Positions 55,447 through 64,000 of a stretch of DNA of 64,000 nt are shown here, in pieces. Origin of the DNA: Silene conica. Taxonomy: Eukaryota > Streptophyta > Magnoliopsida > Caryophyllales > Caryophyllaceae. The DNA lies in NCBI GenBank assembly GCA_029255685.2, contig CM055320.2, forward strand, positions 7,984,614 to 8,048,613, written 5' to 3'. The translations under genes and the position numbers were made by a program. The notes below the pieces were generated by a model. It searched no databases, had not been told where the DNA came from, and saw nothing but the letters and a program-made list of their open reading frames with translations. How positions within the stretch are numbered: position 1 is the first letter of the stretch; every line of letters starts with the position of its first letter.

Positions 55447-58134
55447 ATGAGTGCCCGTTTTCATAATAGATCAAATACTCAGCTTCTGATTGTATTCTTT
55501 AATGTTTGGGTAACATACTATTGTTGCCATGTTGGATCAATGGAGTTTAATAAAACCAACTCACAATGTGTGGAGACTGAGAGAGATGCTCTGCTTCACT
55601 TCAAACAGAGCATTATTGTTGACCATTGTGGTCTCCTCGATTATTGGGGACACACTCAGGATTGCTGCCGATGGACCGGTATTCGCTGCGACACCCAATC
55701 CGGTCATGTCATTGCTATCAAACTTCCTGGTCCTGGTCCCGTTTATATCTACAATCCTTGTTTTGAAGGTACACTCGATGTTGCCCTAATTAATTTGAAG
55801 CATTTGAAATATTTAGACCTCAGTAAAAATAATTTCAGTGGGCAATTACCCAAGTTTATAGGTTCACTTGCTAGTTTAGAGCAACTTAACCTCTCCAACT
55901 CTGGGTTTCGGGGTGTTATTCCTCAAGAGATCGGAAATCTTTCCAGATTAACATCCCTCGATCTTAATGTCAAATATTTACTTGAATACGATGACAGGCC
56001 GATGTGGGTGGCTAACTTGTGGTGGCTTTCGCGTATGAGATCGTTAAGTGAAGTAGATTTGAGTGGTATCGATCTGAGTGCAACTACAAACACATGGCTC
56101 TCTATTATTAACAACCTACCTTCCTTACGAGAGCTTCGTTTACAATTTTGTAAACTATCTCAAAACTCACCATCTTCACTTTCATATATTAATTCATCCA
56201 CAACCCTTACTGTCCTTGACCTCTCCGTTAATAACTTGAATGACACATCAATATTTGAGTGGTTGTTCAACTTGACTGGACTTCAAACCAACCTTATACA
56301 TCTTGACCTCTCCAATAACGAAATGTTTGCTAATAATCTGCAGCAATCTGTACATGCTATGAAACTTCTTGATAATCTATGTAGCTTGCAAACCCTGAAC
56401 ATGTCATTTACCAAACTCAATTACAAGTTCTCAGACATCCTCCAATCCTTTTCTACATGTCCTCACAAGCCATTAGTGTCTTTAAGATTAACTGACAACC
56501 AAGTTTGGGGATTGATTCCAGACAACATTGGGGATTTTTATCTCTTAAGGGAATTATTAGTTGAATATAATAACCTGAATGAGACCATTAGTAAATCTCT
56601 TGGGAAACTTACGATGCTCGAGAGGTTGGACCTTTCTTTTAATTCATTGAATGGAACTCTCACAATAGTCCACTTATCAAACCTTTCAAAGCTACATTAT
56701 TTGGATTTGTCACATAACAAAGAAGTTGTGGTTAACATTAGTGTTGATTGGATTCCACCATTTCAACTCGATACGTTACTTCTAGGATCATGCAAGATAG
56801 GCCCTTATTTTCCAAGATGGATTACAACTCAAAAAAGCTTGTCGATGCTTGATATATCCAATGCTAGTATTTCAGACACTGTTCCTATTTCCTTTTGGAG
56901 CTCAAGCTTGTTGTCTGAAATTCTATATCTAAGCATGTCTAACAATATGATTTATGGTATGATTCCAGATGTACCAATCATCTTTAATAACTCCCCTACA
57001 ATTGACGTGGGTTTCAACTTATTAGAAGGTGTAATACCCTCATTTCTAACAAATAATGTATCAGTACTACGTCTAGAAAATAACAAGTTTTCAAAAGGCC
57101 TTTTTCATCTATTGTGCTCACATACACAAGTTATCAGAAGTCCTCTTTTCGAACTTGATATATCCAACAACTTGCTTTTAGAAAAGTTTCCGAACTGTTG
57201 GAGCCATTTCGATCAATTATTGTACTTGTTACTGGACAACAATAGTCTGTGGGGAAATTTACCAACCTCTATGGGTGCGTTAGACAAACTTTATGCTTTA
57301 CAGTTGAGTAACAATAATCTATCAGGTGAAATACCGACATCCCTATTAAATTGCAAGTCATTGGCGTTTCTTGACGTTGCAAGTAACTCCTTGGTTGGTC
57401 AAATACCTCTTAGCTTTGGGCATAGTTTTAGGAATCTTGTCATTGTTAATCTACAAAATAATGCTTTTACCGGAGTTCTTCCTACAAGTTTTTGTGATCT
57501 TTCAGAACTTCAACTCATGGACCTTTCAGGCAATCACATATCTGGTACTATTCCAAGATGTTTAAACAACCTAGTAAGCATGTCAATTATAGATAACAAT
57601 TACGCGGAAATTGATAACAATTTTGGTGATAATGATGATACACGCGTGATGTGGAAAAGAAAGGAACAAACATTTGGTCGCATGATTTCATTAGGATTAC
57701 TTACAGGCATTGATATTTCCAACAATAAGCTACAAGGTCCTATTCCAGAAGGTATATCAAGTCTCGTTGGATTAAAATTCTTAAATCTATCACGAAATAA
57801 TCTTAGCGGTTTTATTATGTCAAGAATAGGCCAACTGACCTCTTTAGAGTTTCTTGATTTATCACATAACCATCTTACTGGAGAAATCCCACCAAGTTTG
57901 GCTCAAGTTAGTGATCTAACGACATTTGATATTTCCGACAATAACTTGACCGGAAAGATTCCAGTCGGTACCCAATTGCAAAGCTTTGATGCATCAAATT
58001 ACATGGGAAATCCTTGGCTTTGCGGAGCACCGCTCCCTATGTGTGCTGGAGATGAAGCACCCGTCATCGCGCCAAGTGGTTACCACGATCACGACACGAA
58101 AGACGACTTTCTGCTAGGACTCTCTGTATCATAA
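55447..58134 (+). CDS. LRR receptor-like protein B, lacking membrane anchor
   Basis: 895 aa, very similar to RLP A over the whole LRR domain. It has the signal peptide (LLIVFFNVWVTYYCCHV), LRRNT cap (CVETERDALLHFKQS, DCCRWTGIRC), the LRRs, the island (MWKRKEQTFGR) and the cap NPWLCGAPLPMC. The frame ends at KDDFLLGLSVS with TAA at the first turn of what is the transmembrane helix in gene A. The missing 40-odd residues are replaced by DNA copied from the gene's own 3' UTR (TCTGTATCATAATTTTG and TTTACAGTTTCTTATAATTC each occur twice within 140 bp). The product would be secreted rather than anchored: a decoy-like form or a non-functional receptor. No other disruption seen. Confidence 0.85.
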   Translation: MSARFHNRSNTQLLIVFFNVWVTYYCCHVGSMEFNKTNSQCVETERDALLHFKQSIIVDHCGLLDYWGHTQDCCRWTGIRCDTQSGHVIAIKLPGPGPVYIYNPCFEGTLDVALINLKHLKYLDLSKNNFSGQLPKFIGSLASLEQLNLSNSGFRGVIPQEIGNLSRLTSLDLNVKYLLEYDDRPMWVANLWWLSRMRSLSEVDLSGIDLSATTNTWLSIINNLPSLRELRLQFCKLSQNSPSSLSYINSSTTLTVLDLSVNNLNDTSIFEWLFNLTGLQTNLIHLDLSNNEMFANNLQQSVHAMKLLDNLCSLQTLNMSFTKLNYKFSDILQSFSTCPHKPLVSLRLTDNQVWGLIPDNIGDFYLLRELLVEYNNLNETISKSLGKLTMLERLDLSFNSLNGTLTIVHLSNLSKLHYLDLSHNKEVVVNISVDWIPPFQLDTLLLGSCKIGPYFPRWITTQKSLSMLDISNASISDTVPISFWSSSLLSEILYLSMSNNMIYGMIPDVPIIFNNSPTIDVGFNLLEGVIPSFLTNNVSVLRLENNKFSKGLFHLLCSHTQVIRSPLFELDISNNLLLEKFPNCWSHFDQLLYLLLDNNSLWGNLPTSMGALDKLYALQLSNNNLSGEIPTSLLNCKSLAFLDVASNSLVGQIPLSFGHSFRNLVIVNLQNNAFTGVLPTSFCDLSELQLMDLSGNHISGTIPRCLNNLVSMSIIDNNYAEIDNNFGDNDDTRVMWKRKEQTFGRMISLGLLTGIDISNNKLQGPIPEGISSLVGLKFLNLSRNNLSGFIMSRIGQLTSLEFLDLSHNHLTGEIPPSLAQVSDLTTFDISDNNLTGKIPVGTQLQSFDASNYMGNPWLCGAPLPMCAGDEAPVIAPSGYHDHDTKDDFLLGLSVS

Positions 58135-58611
58135 TTTTGTTTACAGTTTCTTATAATTCTCAATACTTGGAGGAGATCTTAAAGCTTGTTTCTTAATCTC
58201 TGTATCATAATTTTGCTATAACATCAATACTTGGATCCATACGTACTTTACAGTTTCTTATAATTCTCAACCAATAAAGAAGTTTGAATGTTCTTTTCTT
58301 TCTTGGCGCTAGTGATATATGGGTCTGATTTATGTTATATGGGTTGTTTGTGAGAATAAGTGACCGTGTTATATGTTTAAACACCGGTCACCAGAGTAAA
58401 ATCTTTTGTATCTGCTTTCAATATACATTGTTATAGGGAGTTGTTTAGGCATTGTGGTAACGATGGTTCTTAGTCTATAAATTGGCATGTACTCTGTATA
58501 TGCCAAGGGCTGTCCTATGAAGGTTGTTAGACGATTAGAGTAACCGACGAAACAAGGTCCTCATACACCGTTCAATGTTGTCTAGAAGATGAACTTTCAT
58601 ACTTTAAATCC
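58135..58611. other. 3' flank of RLP B up to the deletion point
   Basis: Similar to 49340-49780 of unit A. Homology to A jumps at about 58605, from A position ~49775 to ~50985, so about 1.2 kb with DUF1218 exons 1 and 2 is absent. Confidence 0.6.
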
Positions 58612-58905
58612 CTGGGTTGATAATACAAATTGTTACAATGTTAAACCTGAGATATTTGGTGCAACTGCTCATTTTCTTTTGATGCTGCATCTCTTGGTAA
58701 CTTACCTTATTTCGATTTCCAAAAATAACGCGGGAGACATTTCGAGTACTACTAAGTTTCAGAATCATGGTAATTCTACTTATCATAGCAGTAGCACTAC
58801 CAGACGTCCCAACAACACTAGTGCACCGATTTCTTACAGTTGAACGATATCAATTTCCATCAGAACCACAGTGAATTCCTATGATGGTACAAGCTTGAGT
58901 TGCAT
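58612..58905 (+). pseudogene. DUF1218 gene remnant (exon 3 only)
   Basis: Matches the second half of exon 3 of 50299-51299: GGGTTGATAATACAAATTGT, GTTAAACCTGAGATATTTGG, TTTCCAAAAATAACGC. It has frame-breaking indels, a lost stretch around ATGGATCGTCCAACTGACA, and no exons 1 or 2. Confidence 0.85.
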
Positions 58906-59614
58906 TCAAAGGATTTTTCCAACCTCTTGAAATAAATGTATCAAAATCTATGATTAGAGAGGAAACTAAGAGTGTCTTTCTTCCACCACGACTAGAGGCT
59001 ACAGTCGTATTTATGTGATTATTTGTGAATTTGATCCTTCTTGACTCATATTTCGTTTTCCCAACTCCTAAATACCGTCGATTAAGTTACTTGACATTGT
59101 CATTTTTCATGTAAATTCCATTTCTTTTTTTATATTCTAATTCATATTTACCGAACCCTTTCACCAGAGATTTATTGTCATTTGTTAAGTCGAGCTGTTT
59201 CTTTATCGTTGGTAACAAGGCAGAATCTACGGTCACTATCTTAGTCGTGTGTTGGGTAAAAACCCGAGTTCTGTCACATTTTATCTGTCTTAATTTTAGG
59301 CAGATTCACCGTCTAAAATTTGAATTTTCAAAAAATATATGTTCAGGCTCCCCAATTGCTTGATACAAATAGTTCCTAAATCAAGTTAACTAGGAGAGCA
59401 AGGAAGAAAATAAGGGCAATAATAATGGCAACATATAAAGAGTTTCGTTCATATAATACAACAACCATTGAGTTAGAAAAAACTGCGACTTTGTGACTTG
59501 TGAGGCTCATTCAAATGACCGGCTGAGTGTTGACCCTGATGGGCATCGCATTGAAATTTGCACCGGCCCCGATGATAGTCCGTCGAAAACTGAGATGTTG
59601 TTGGGTTATTGCAG
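58906..59614. other. Unit B spacer, homologous to 51300-52237
   Basis: Colinear with unit A except for the absence of the MITE 51871-52096. No gene. Confidence 0.6.
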
Positions 59615-59690
59615 GTATATGTTGAATGTGGAACTAGAACAATGATGGATGCAGTAATATGGGAAACACATACTTTTGAAATTAGATATT
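59615..59690 (+). pseudogene. JIP23-like exon 2 fragment (unit B)
   Basis: After GGGTTATTGCAG the sequence GTATATGTTGAATGTGGAAC encodes VYVECGTRTMMDAVIW. A one-base change of frame then gives a stop just before the MULE arm. Same structure as 52238-52312, so it predates the duplication. Confidence 0.8.
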
Positions 59691-60070
59691 GAAGTTTTTG
59701 CTTAAATGTGGTCCAAACTTAAACAGTTAACCTATTTAACAAAATAGCGCGGATTTCAAATTATTTACTAAAAAATGCGTTCACGCCATCAATTCTGGGT
59801 TTTTTTCATAAATTTAGCTCTCGTGTCTATCAAGTTGCTTCCATATTCAGTGATTTGAGAAGCTACCTTCTTCATGTCCGTTCTCTTTCGTCCGATCTCC
59901 AAATAATGAAATACAACCACCATTCTCATCTTTTCACTCCCCTGTCGTATTTACATTGTTGTTTGAGTTATTTGCTCCATGAATTGTGTAAAAAACGACA
60001 TATAATATCGCCGTTCACTAACAATTTCGGTTTCAAAAATCCGTTTATATTGATAGTGTTAATAGTGATA
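59691..60070. mobile_element. Solo MULE terminal arm (unit B)
   Basis: Counterpart of 52313-52680: GAAGTTTTTGCTTAAATGTG, then AAATAATGAAATACAACCAC and TTGTTTGAGTTATTTGCTCC. Confidence 0.7.
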
Positions 60071-60356
60071 GACAGTCGTAGGTGTGGTGATAGTTAAATG
60101 CTTACCAAAGGTAACAATCTAAGAACTCACTTTCTTCTAACAAAAGGGTTAATAAATTATATTACTTCGTACCTCTTAATTTATTTTAGGTACTTGATCT
60201 TGAAAAAGAACAAGTCGGAAAGCCAAGTTCAGGACTTGGACTCTAATACCTAAATACAACATATTTAGATTACAAAACGAGTCTTAAGAAAAAATGTGCT
60301 TCTATCTAATATATATATGGCCTCGATACTCTTCGTAAGATGAGTCGACGAGTTGC

Positions 60357-61547
60357 TTAGTGCACGACAGTGACCGGGCATGTAGCGGTGTTCACCACAT
60401 GGTTGCTCACACTTCCTAAGATCACCCTGTCACACCAACGTAATACCAAGTGATCAATTAGCTATTTACTTACGACAGTGGATGTTCAATTTACGAATGA
60501 AAAAACATTTTCAAAAAAATATCATGAAATAGAATAAGTAAATAAAAGACGGGAACCAACCTCTTAAGAGGGCCAAGTCCCCTGTTACCAATAACAAGAC
60601 AGGTTAAGGGGATATTGTTAACTGCTTCACACAGCTTCTCACGAGGATCACCCCAAAAGATCTTCAACAGTGGGGTAATCTGTTAATGGAACAAAACGAT
60701 TACTCTTTTGAAACTAAGTTAAACAAATGATTGAGACGGGATGATGAGTACATAAAATAAATATGGTAAATTGGACGTGCCTCTTTCTCCTTGGCGGCGT
60801 TGTTTACTATCTTCAAGGTTTCTTCATCAGGTAGTACTTTATATTTCTTCATGGTAGCAGGGTTTGAGAAGTCGTTGTAAGGAATCAAAGCTGCATGTTT
60901 AAATCATACGAACGTAAACCGTATAATTAAGTTACGTTACAACGTTATGTACACTTAACCACAAAGAAGGTCCATATAAGCAAAAGTTATCGGGATTTGA
61001 ACTCGTGTCCTTATTACTGCCTCTGATACCATGGTTAAGGTCCTACCTATTATAATTATTTCAAATTATTTCTCGCCAATGGGTTCAGGGCCGGCCCTAA
61101 GGGGTGTCTGTTGGGTCAAATGACAAGGTCTCAAGTCTAGAGGGACCATTAAAGTGAAACTGGAGCTTGAGATTTTGTCAAATACAATTTATTACATGTA
61201 AATATCAAAATAAGGGATGTGGTTTAGTAGTTAACTAGTTATGCATCTAACCAAGTAATAGATTGTCACGTGCCTTGAATGGGTTCACGTCATCATTTTC
61301 ACGTATCAAACTAAAGAAGAAGAAGAAGATAGCTAGAGGAAGGAGAGAAAAGAGGGTACATACGAGAGCCGGTGGTTTCCCAGAGCTGCATCTCGCCGGC
61401 AGACTCGTAATTATGCTCGCCGCGAACGGTGATAAGTATAAGATGATCTCCCTTCTTAAGAAGGTTATCAATTGCCCATCTCAACGCTTTCTTACTGCAC
61501 TGTGAATAATCTATCGCTACTCCTACTCTTTTTCCCATGTCTGCCAT
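60357..61547 (-). CDS. Universal stress protein (UspA family), 4 exons
   Basis: Minus strand; exons 61547-61364, 60890-60781, 60679-60561 and 60426-60357, total 483 nt, 160 aa. It begins MADMGKRVGVAIDYSQCSKK, contains LRWAIDNLLKKGDHLILI, SPLIPYNDFSNPATMKKYKV and IFWGDPREKLCEAVNNIPL, and ends with the ATP-binding signature GNRGLGPLKRVILGS (G-2x-G-9x-G-S), then TCPVTVVH. This is the plant single-domain, ATP-binding USP type, a small cytosolic stress-linked protein. Intron 2 must start with GC (GAG|GCACGT) to keep the frame. A Stowaway-like remnant lies in that intron near 60724. Exon 4 lies inside duplicated unit B and has an orphan twin at 53019-53088. Confidence 0.85.
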
Positions 61548-62270
61548 TTTTTGTTTCTTTCAATTTTATTTACAATGCTTAAGAATACGATTGATGCAAT
61601 TATATATATATAGGTAATTATGAATTTAGACAAGGAAAAGAATGTGAGAAAATGTAGGGTGCGTAAATGACGGGGGACTTGGTCAAATTCCGACAACTAC
61701 GGTCTTTTCTTCGTTTCATTTCCTCTTTTTTCTTGTTTCTTATGGTCTTTGTTTCTTCATTTCTAGATTTATGTGGATCTCAAATCATTTGATATCATCT
61801 AGAATGATGCACTTACTATTGTTAGGTTGTACAAAAGAGCTACCTCTAATGGATAAATGGCATGATATATTGATCTGACTCAAATATCATGCGCCGAATT
61901 TTCAATGCTAATCGTAATTTATTAATAAATAGAGTTGACACGTATATAGATCTGACTCAAATAATTTGCTACCATGATAATCTTAATTTATTGAATAAAT
62001 TATAACCCCTAAATGTATGACTTAACATCAAGACACCTGAGACCGGCCTACACAAATATAGAATGGGATGACCCGACTCATACAATTGCAAACACATTTG
62101 AAATGCCAATGGACACAATTAACCCGAACCAAGTAGTCCTTTTCGAATTAGGACTAACCTAGCTCATTCTTTTAGGTTTTGAATTAGAAGTGATAACCAC
62201 GAGCAAGCAGCCGAGCTCGAATTCGACTCAAGCAGACACTTATAGTAGGGTTTGAATTTTGGTTATTTAA
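61548..62270. other. USP promoter side and spacer
   Basis: TATATATATATAGG at 61601-61614 on the plus strand lies about 60 bp upstream of the USP start (minus strand) and could be its TATA box. The rest is AT-rich, with no gene seen. Confidence 0.4.
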
Positions 62271-64000
62271 CTAGTCTTATACCCGTGCAAATTGCACGGG
62301 TTTGCACTTTAAAATATTATAAAAAAAAATGTCATTAATATAAGTTGTTTTTTAAATAAGGATATATTTTATCATTTTATCTAGTTAGTGTGGTTCAATA
62401 TGTGGCGATGATTTTTAAAATAGAGTAAAAAAGAATTGATTTTTAGTCCTATATTATAGCATAACAAAAATAGAAAATTTTAAAACGAAGAAAAACAACA
62501 CAATGAGCAGTAATGGTGTATAATCATAATTACAATTGTACTATAACTTCTCGAAATCGGACGCGCGTTTTATATCATCGCAAATAAAAATCTTTAATCC
62601 TTTTTGCTTGTGACTCTCGAAATGGCCACCTAAAGCTGACCGTGTGTAAATACTGACTTATGAAGATATTAAGAAAATTCAAATGGAAGACAATATTCTT
62701 TGTGAATTACAAAAATGCCAACTTATAAGACGATATAAACCCGTGTAATTGTTTTACATGTATTGAATCTTAATTAGCGTCTGTGTATTAATAATGTTCT
62801 ATAAATCGCACATGATTGTTTTCACATGTCGGCTGTTAATTAGGATCTATGTATTAAATTTATTGCGTAAAGCGCGTGATTGATCAAAAATTTGTAATCT
62901 GAACCCGTGTAAACACCAAAATTGTGAAATTTGAAATATGGAATTTATACATACTATACGTGTATGAGTGAATTTGAATACGGGACCGTGTATTAGAACT
63001 ATAATACGTAAGCATGTGTAAAACAAACCTTGCAAATTGAACCAGCATGCTTAAATTACTACGTGTGGTTTTTTCTGTTGTTTCAATGGGAGACAATCCT
63101 GTACAATTTTTTTTTTATGATTGTTCCAATTTAACAGACCCGCGAATTTGGAAGAACATACTTTTAATTTTTAATAAATATAGACCTATTTGTCGCATAT
63201 CTTTAAATTTGTTTCTTAACATATTTAATTAAAGTGAATAAATGAATGAGATAAGAAAATATATAAAACCACAACCCGTAAAACCAGTTGAAATTATGAT
63301 AATTTTTTTGAAACAAAGGGTCGAAACTTAGACTTACTTTGAGCGAGTTTACCCAAAACAGACCAAGTCCAAAGATATACTATTAACAGCCTATATACCA
63401 ACCCACCGTAGCCTCACATACAGCTTTGTGCTCTCTCATCTCTCACCCTAAATTTAACTACCTTTCCCTAACATACTACTCCATATTTTTTACCTTCCAT
63501 CTTGCCGTCTTCTCATTTGATTTCTGTCGTCTCACCTAATCTGTTACACTACTCGTCATTTCAAGATCATTTAAACTCGCAATGTCCCAATTCCTCTCTC
63601 TCGTTGCAATCCTTCATACGGAGTAATTTTGTTGCCGTATTTTTCAGATTTCAATAAAAAAAAATTATGCATATGAATATTCTTTTGTCCATATTTTCGG
63701 GTTTCAATATTATTATTACGTTTTTTACTTTTTATCAAAGTATTTCTGATTTTTTCGATTTAAGTAAATTTATTCATCGATCTTAGTTATTTTCATATTT
63801 CATACGGAGTTCATCTTATATGAATAATTTATGCGAATCATAGCCATGAGCAATTGAACACCATAGATATAGTGACTTATTTAGTTTTATTGTCATATGT
63901 GAATATTTTTCATTTTAATGCTCACCCTAGCTAATCTTATTTGACTTATTTTTCTGTATTTTTCCCCCTATAATAATAGGTGTTTTAAAAAGATCGTTGA
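62271..64000 (-). mobile_element. Helitron, minus strand, running off the window
   Basis: Its 3' end in reverse: CTAGTCTTAT, then the hairpin ACCCGTGCAAATTGCACGGGT at 62281-62301. The body mirrors 53500-55170 (for example GCAATCCTTCATACGGAGTA facing TACTCCGTATGAAGGATTGC). The 5' end lies beyond 64000. No gene in it. Confidence 0.8.

Larger units (their letters stand above)
55200..60490 (+). repeat. Tandem duplication unit B
   Basis: Order: RLP B (no anchor), DUF1218 remnant, JIP23 exon fragment, MULE arm, USP last exon, the last continuing into the whole USP gene. Homology to unit A fades near 60490. Confidence 0.85.

Noticed and set aside
61263..61505. Plus-strand frame opposite the USP first exon
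   Set aside because: It is a shadow of USP exon 1, which has clear family motifs and splice sites.

Overview
The window is nuclear DNA of a flowering plant: AT-rich, with GT-AG introns, plant gene families and dense nested transposons. Two genes resembling the 23-kDa jasmonate-induced proteins, which I know mainly from Caryophyllales, make that order the best guess; the species cannot be read from the sequence.

Layout. 1-10.5 kb: the first two coding exons of a PAM16-like mitochondrial import gene (minus strand, 10352-10548), with a young 8.3-kb gag-only LTR retrotransposon (1633-9925) on the 3' side of those exons. 11.4-12.8 kb: a 5'-truncated LINE with a 16-bp target duplication. 13-17.3 kb: MITEs and a Pack-MULE (16037-17324) that carries part of a class I small heat-shock protein gene. 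17.6-18.4 and 27.9-30.0 kb: two JIP23-like genes. Between them lie a hAT transposase remnant, a Copia element without its 5' LTR (19252-24845) bounded by identical 296-bp direct repeats, and a foldback element with three identical 127-bp tandem units.

30.2-36.5 kb: a degenerate LINE split by a 4.16-kb CACTA element (32116-36273). The CACTA carries fragments of at least four host genes (cereblon/LON-like, PDR-type ABC transporter, ribosomal protein uL5/RPL11, starch synthase III-like). 36.5-41.2 kb: a Helitron-bounded segment with a complete, open 12-exon purple acid phosphatase gene and the end of a Helitron helicase.

41.2-64 kb: a tandem duplication broken up by more Helitrons and MITEs. 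Unit A (about 46.4-53.1 kb) has an intact LRR receptor-like protein, an intact DUF1218 membrane protein and only the last exon of a universal stress protein (USP). Unit B (about 55.2-60.5 kb) has an LRR protein without its membrane anchor and a DUF1218 remnant, and it ends inside the complete USP gene. The losses are therefore reciprocal. Two related Helitrons in opposite orientation flank unit B.

The most notable content is repeated capture of host genes by three DNA-transposon classes (Helitron, CACTA, MULE) within 25 kb, one of which carries an apparently intact gene. All coordinates and splice sites were read by eye; no database search was run.
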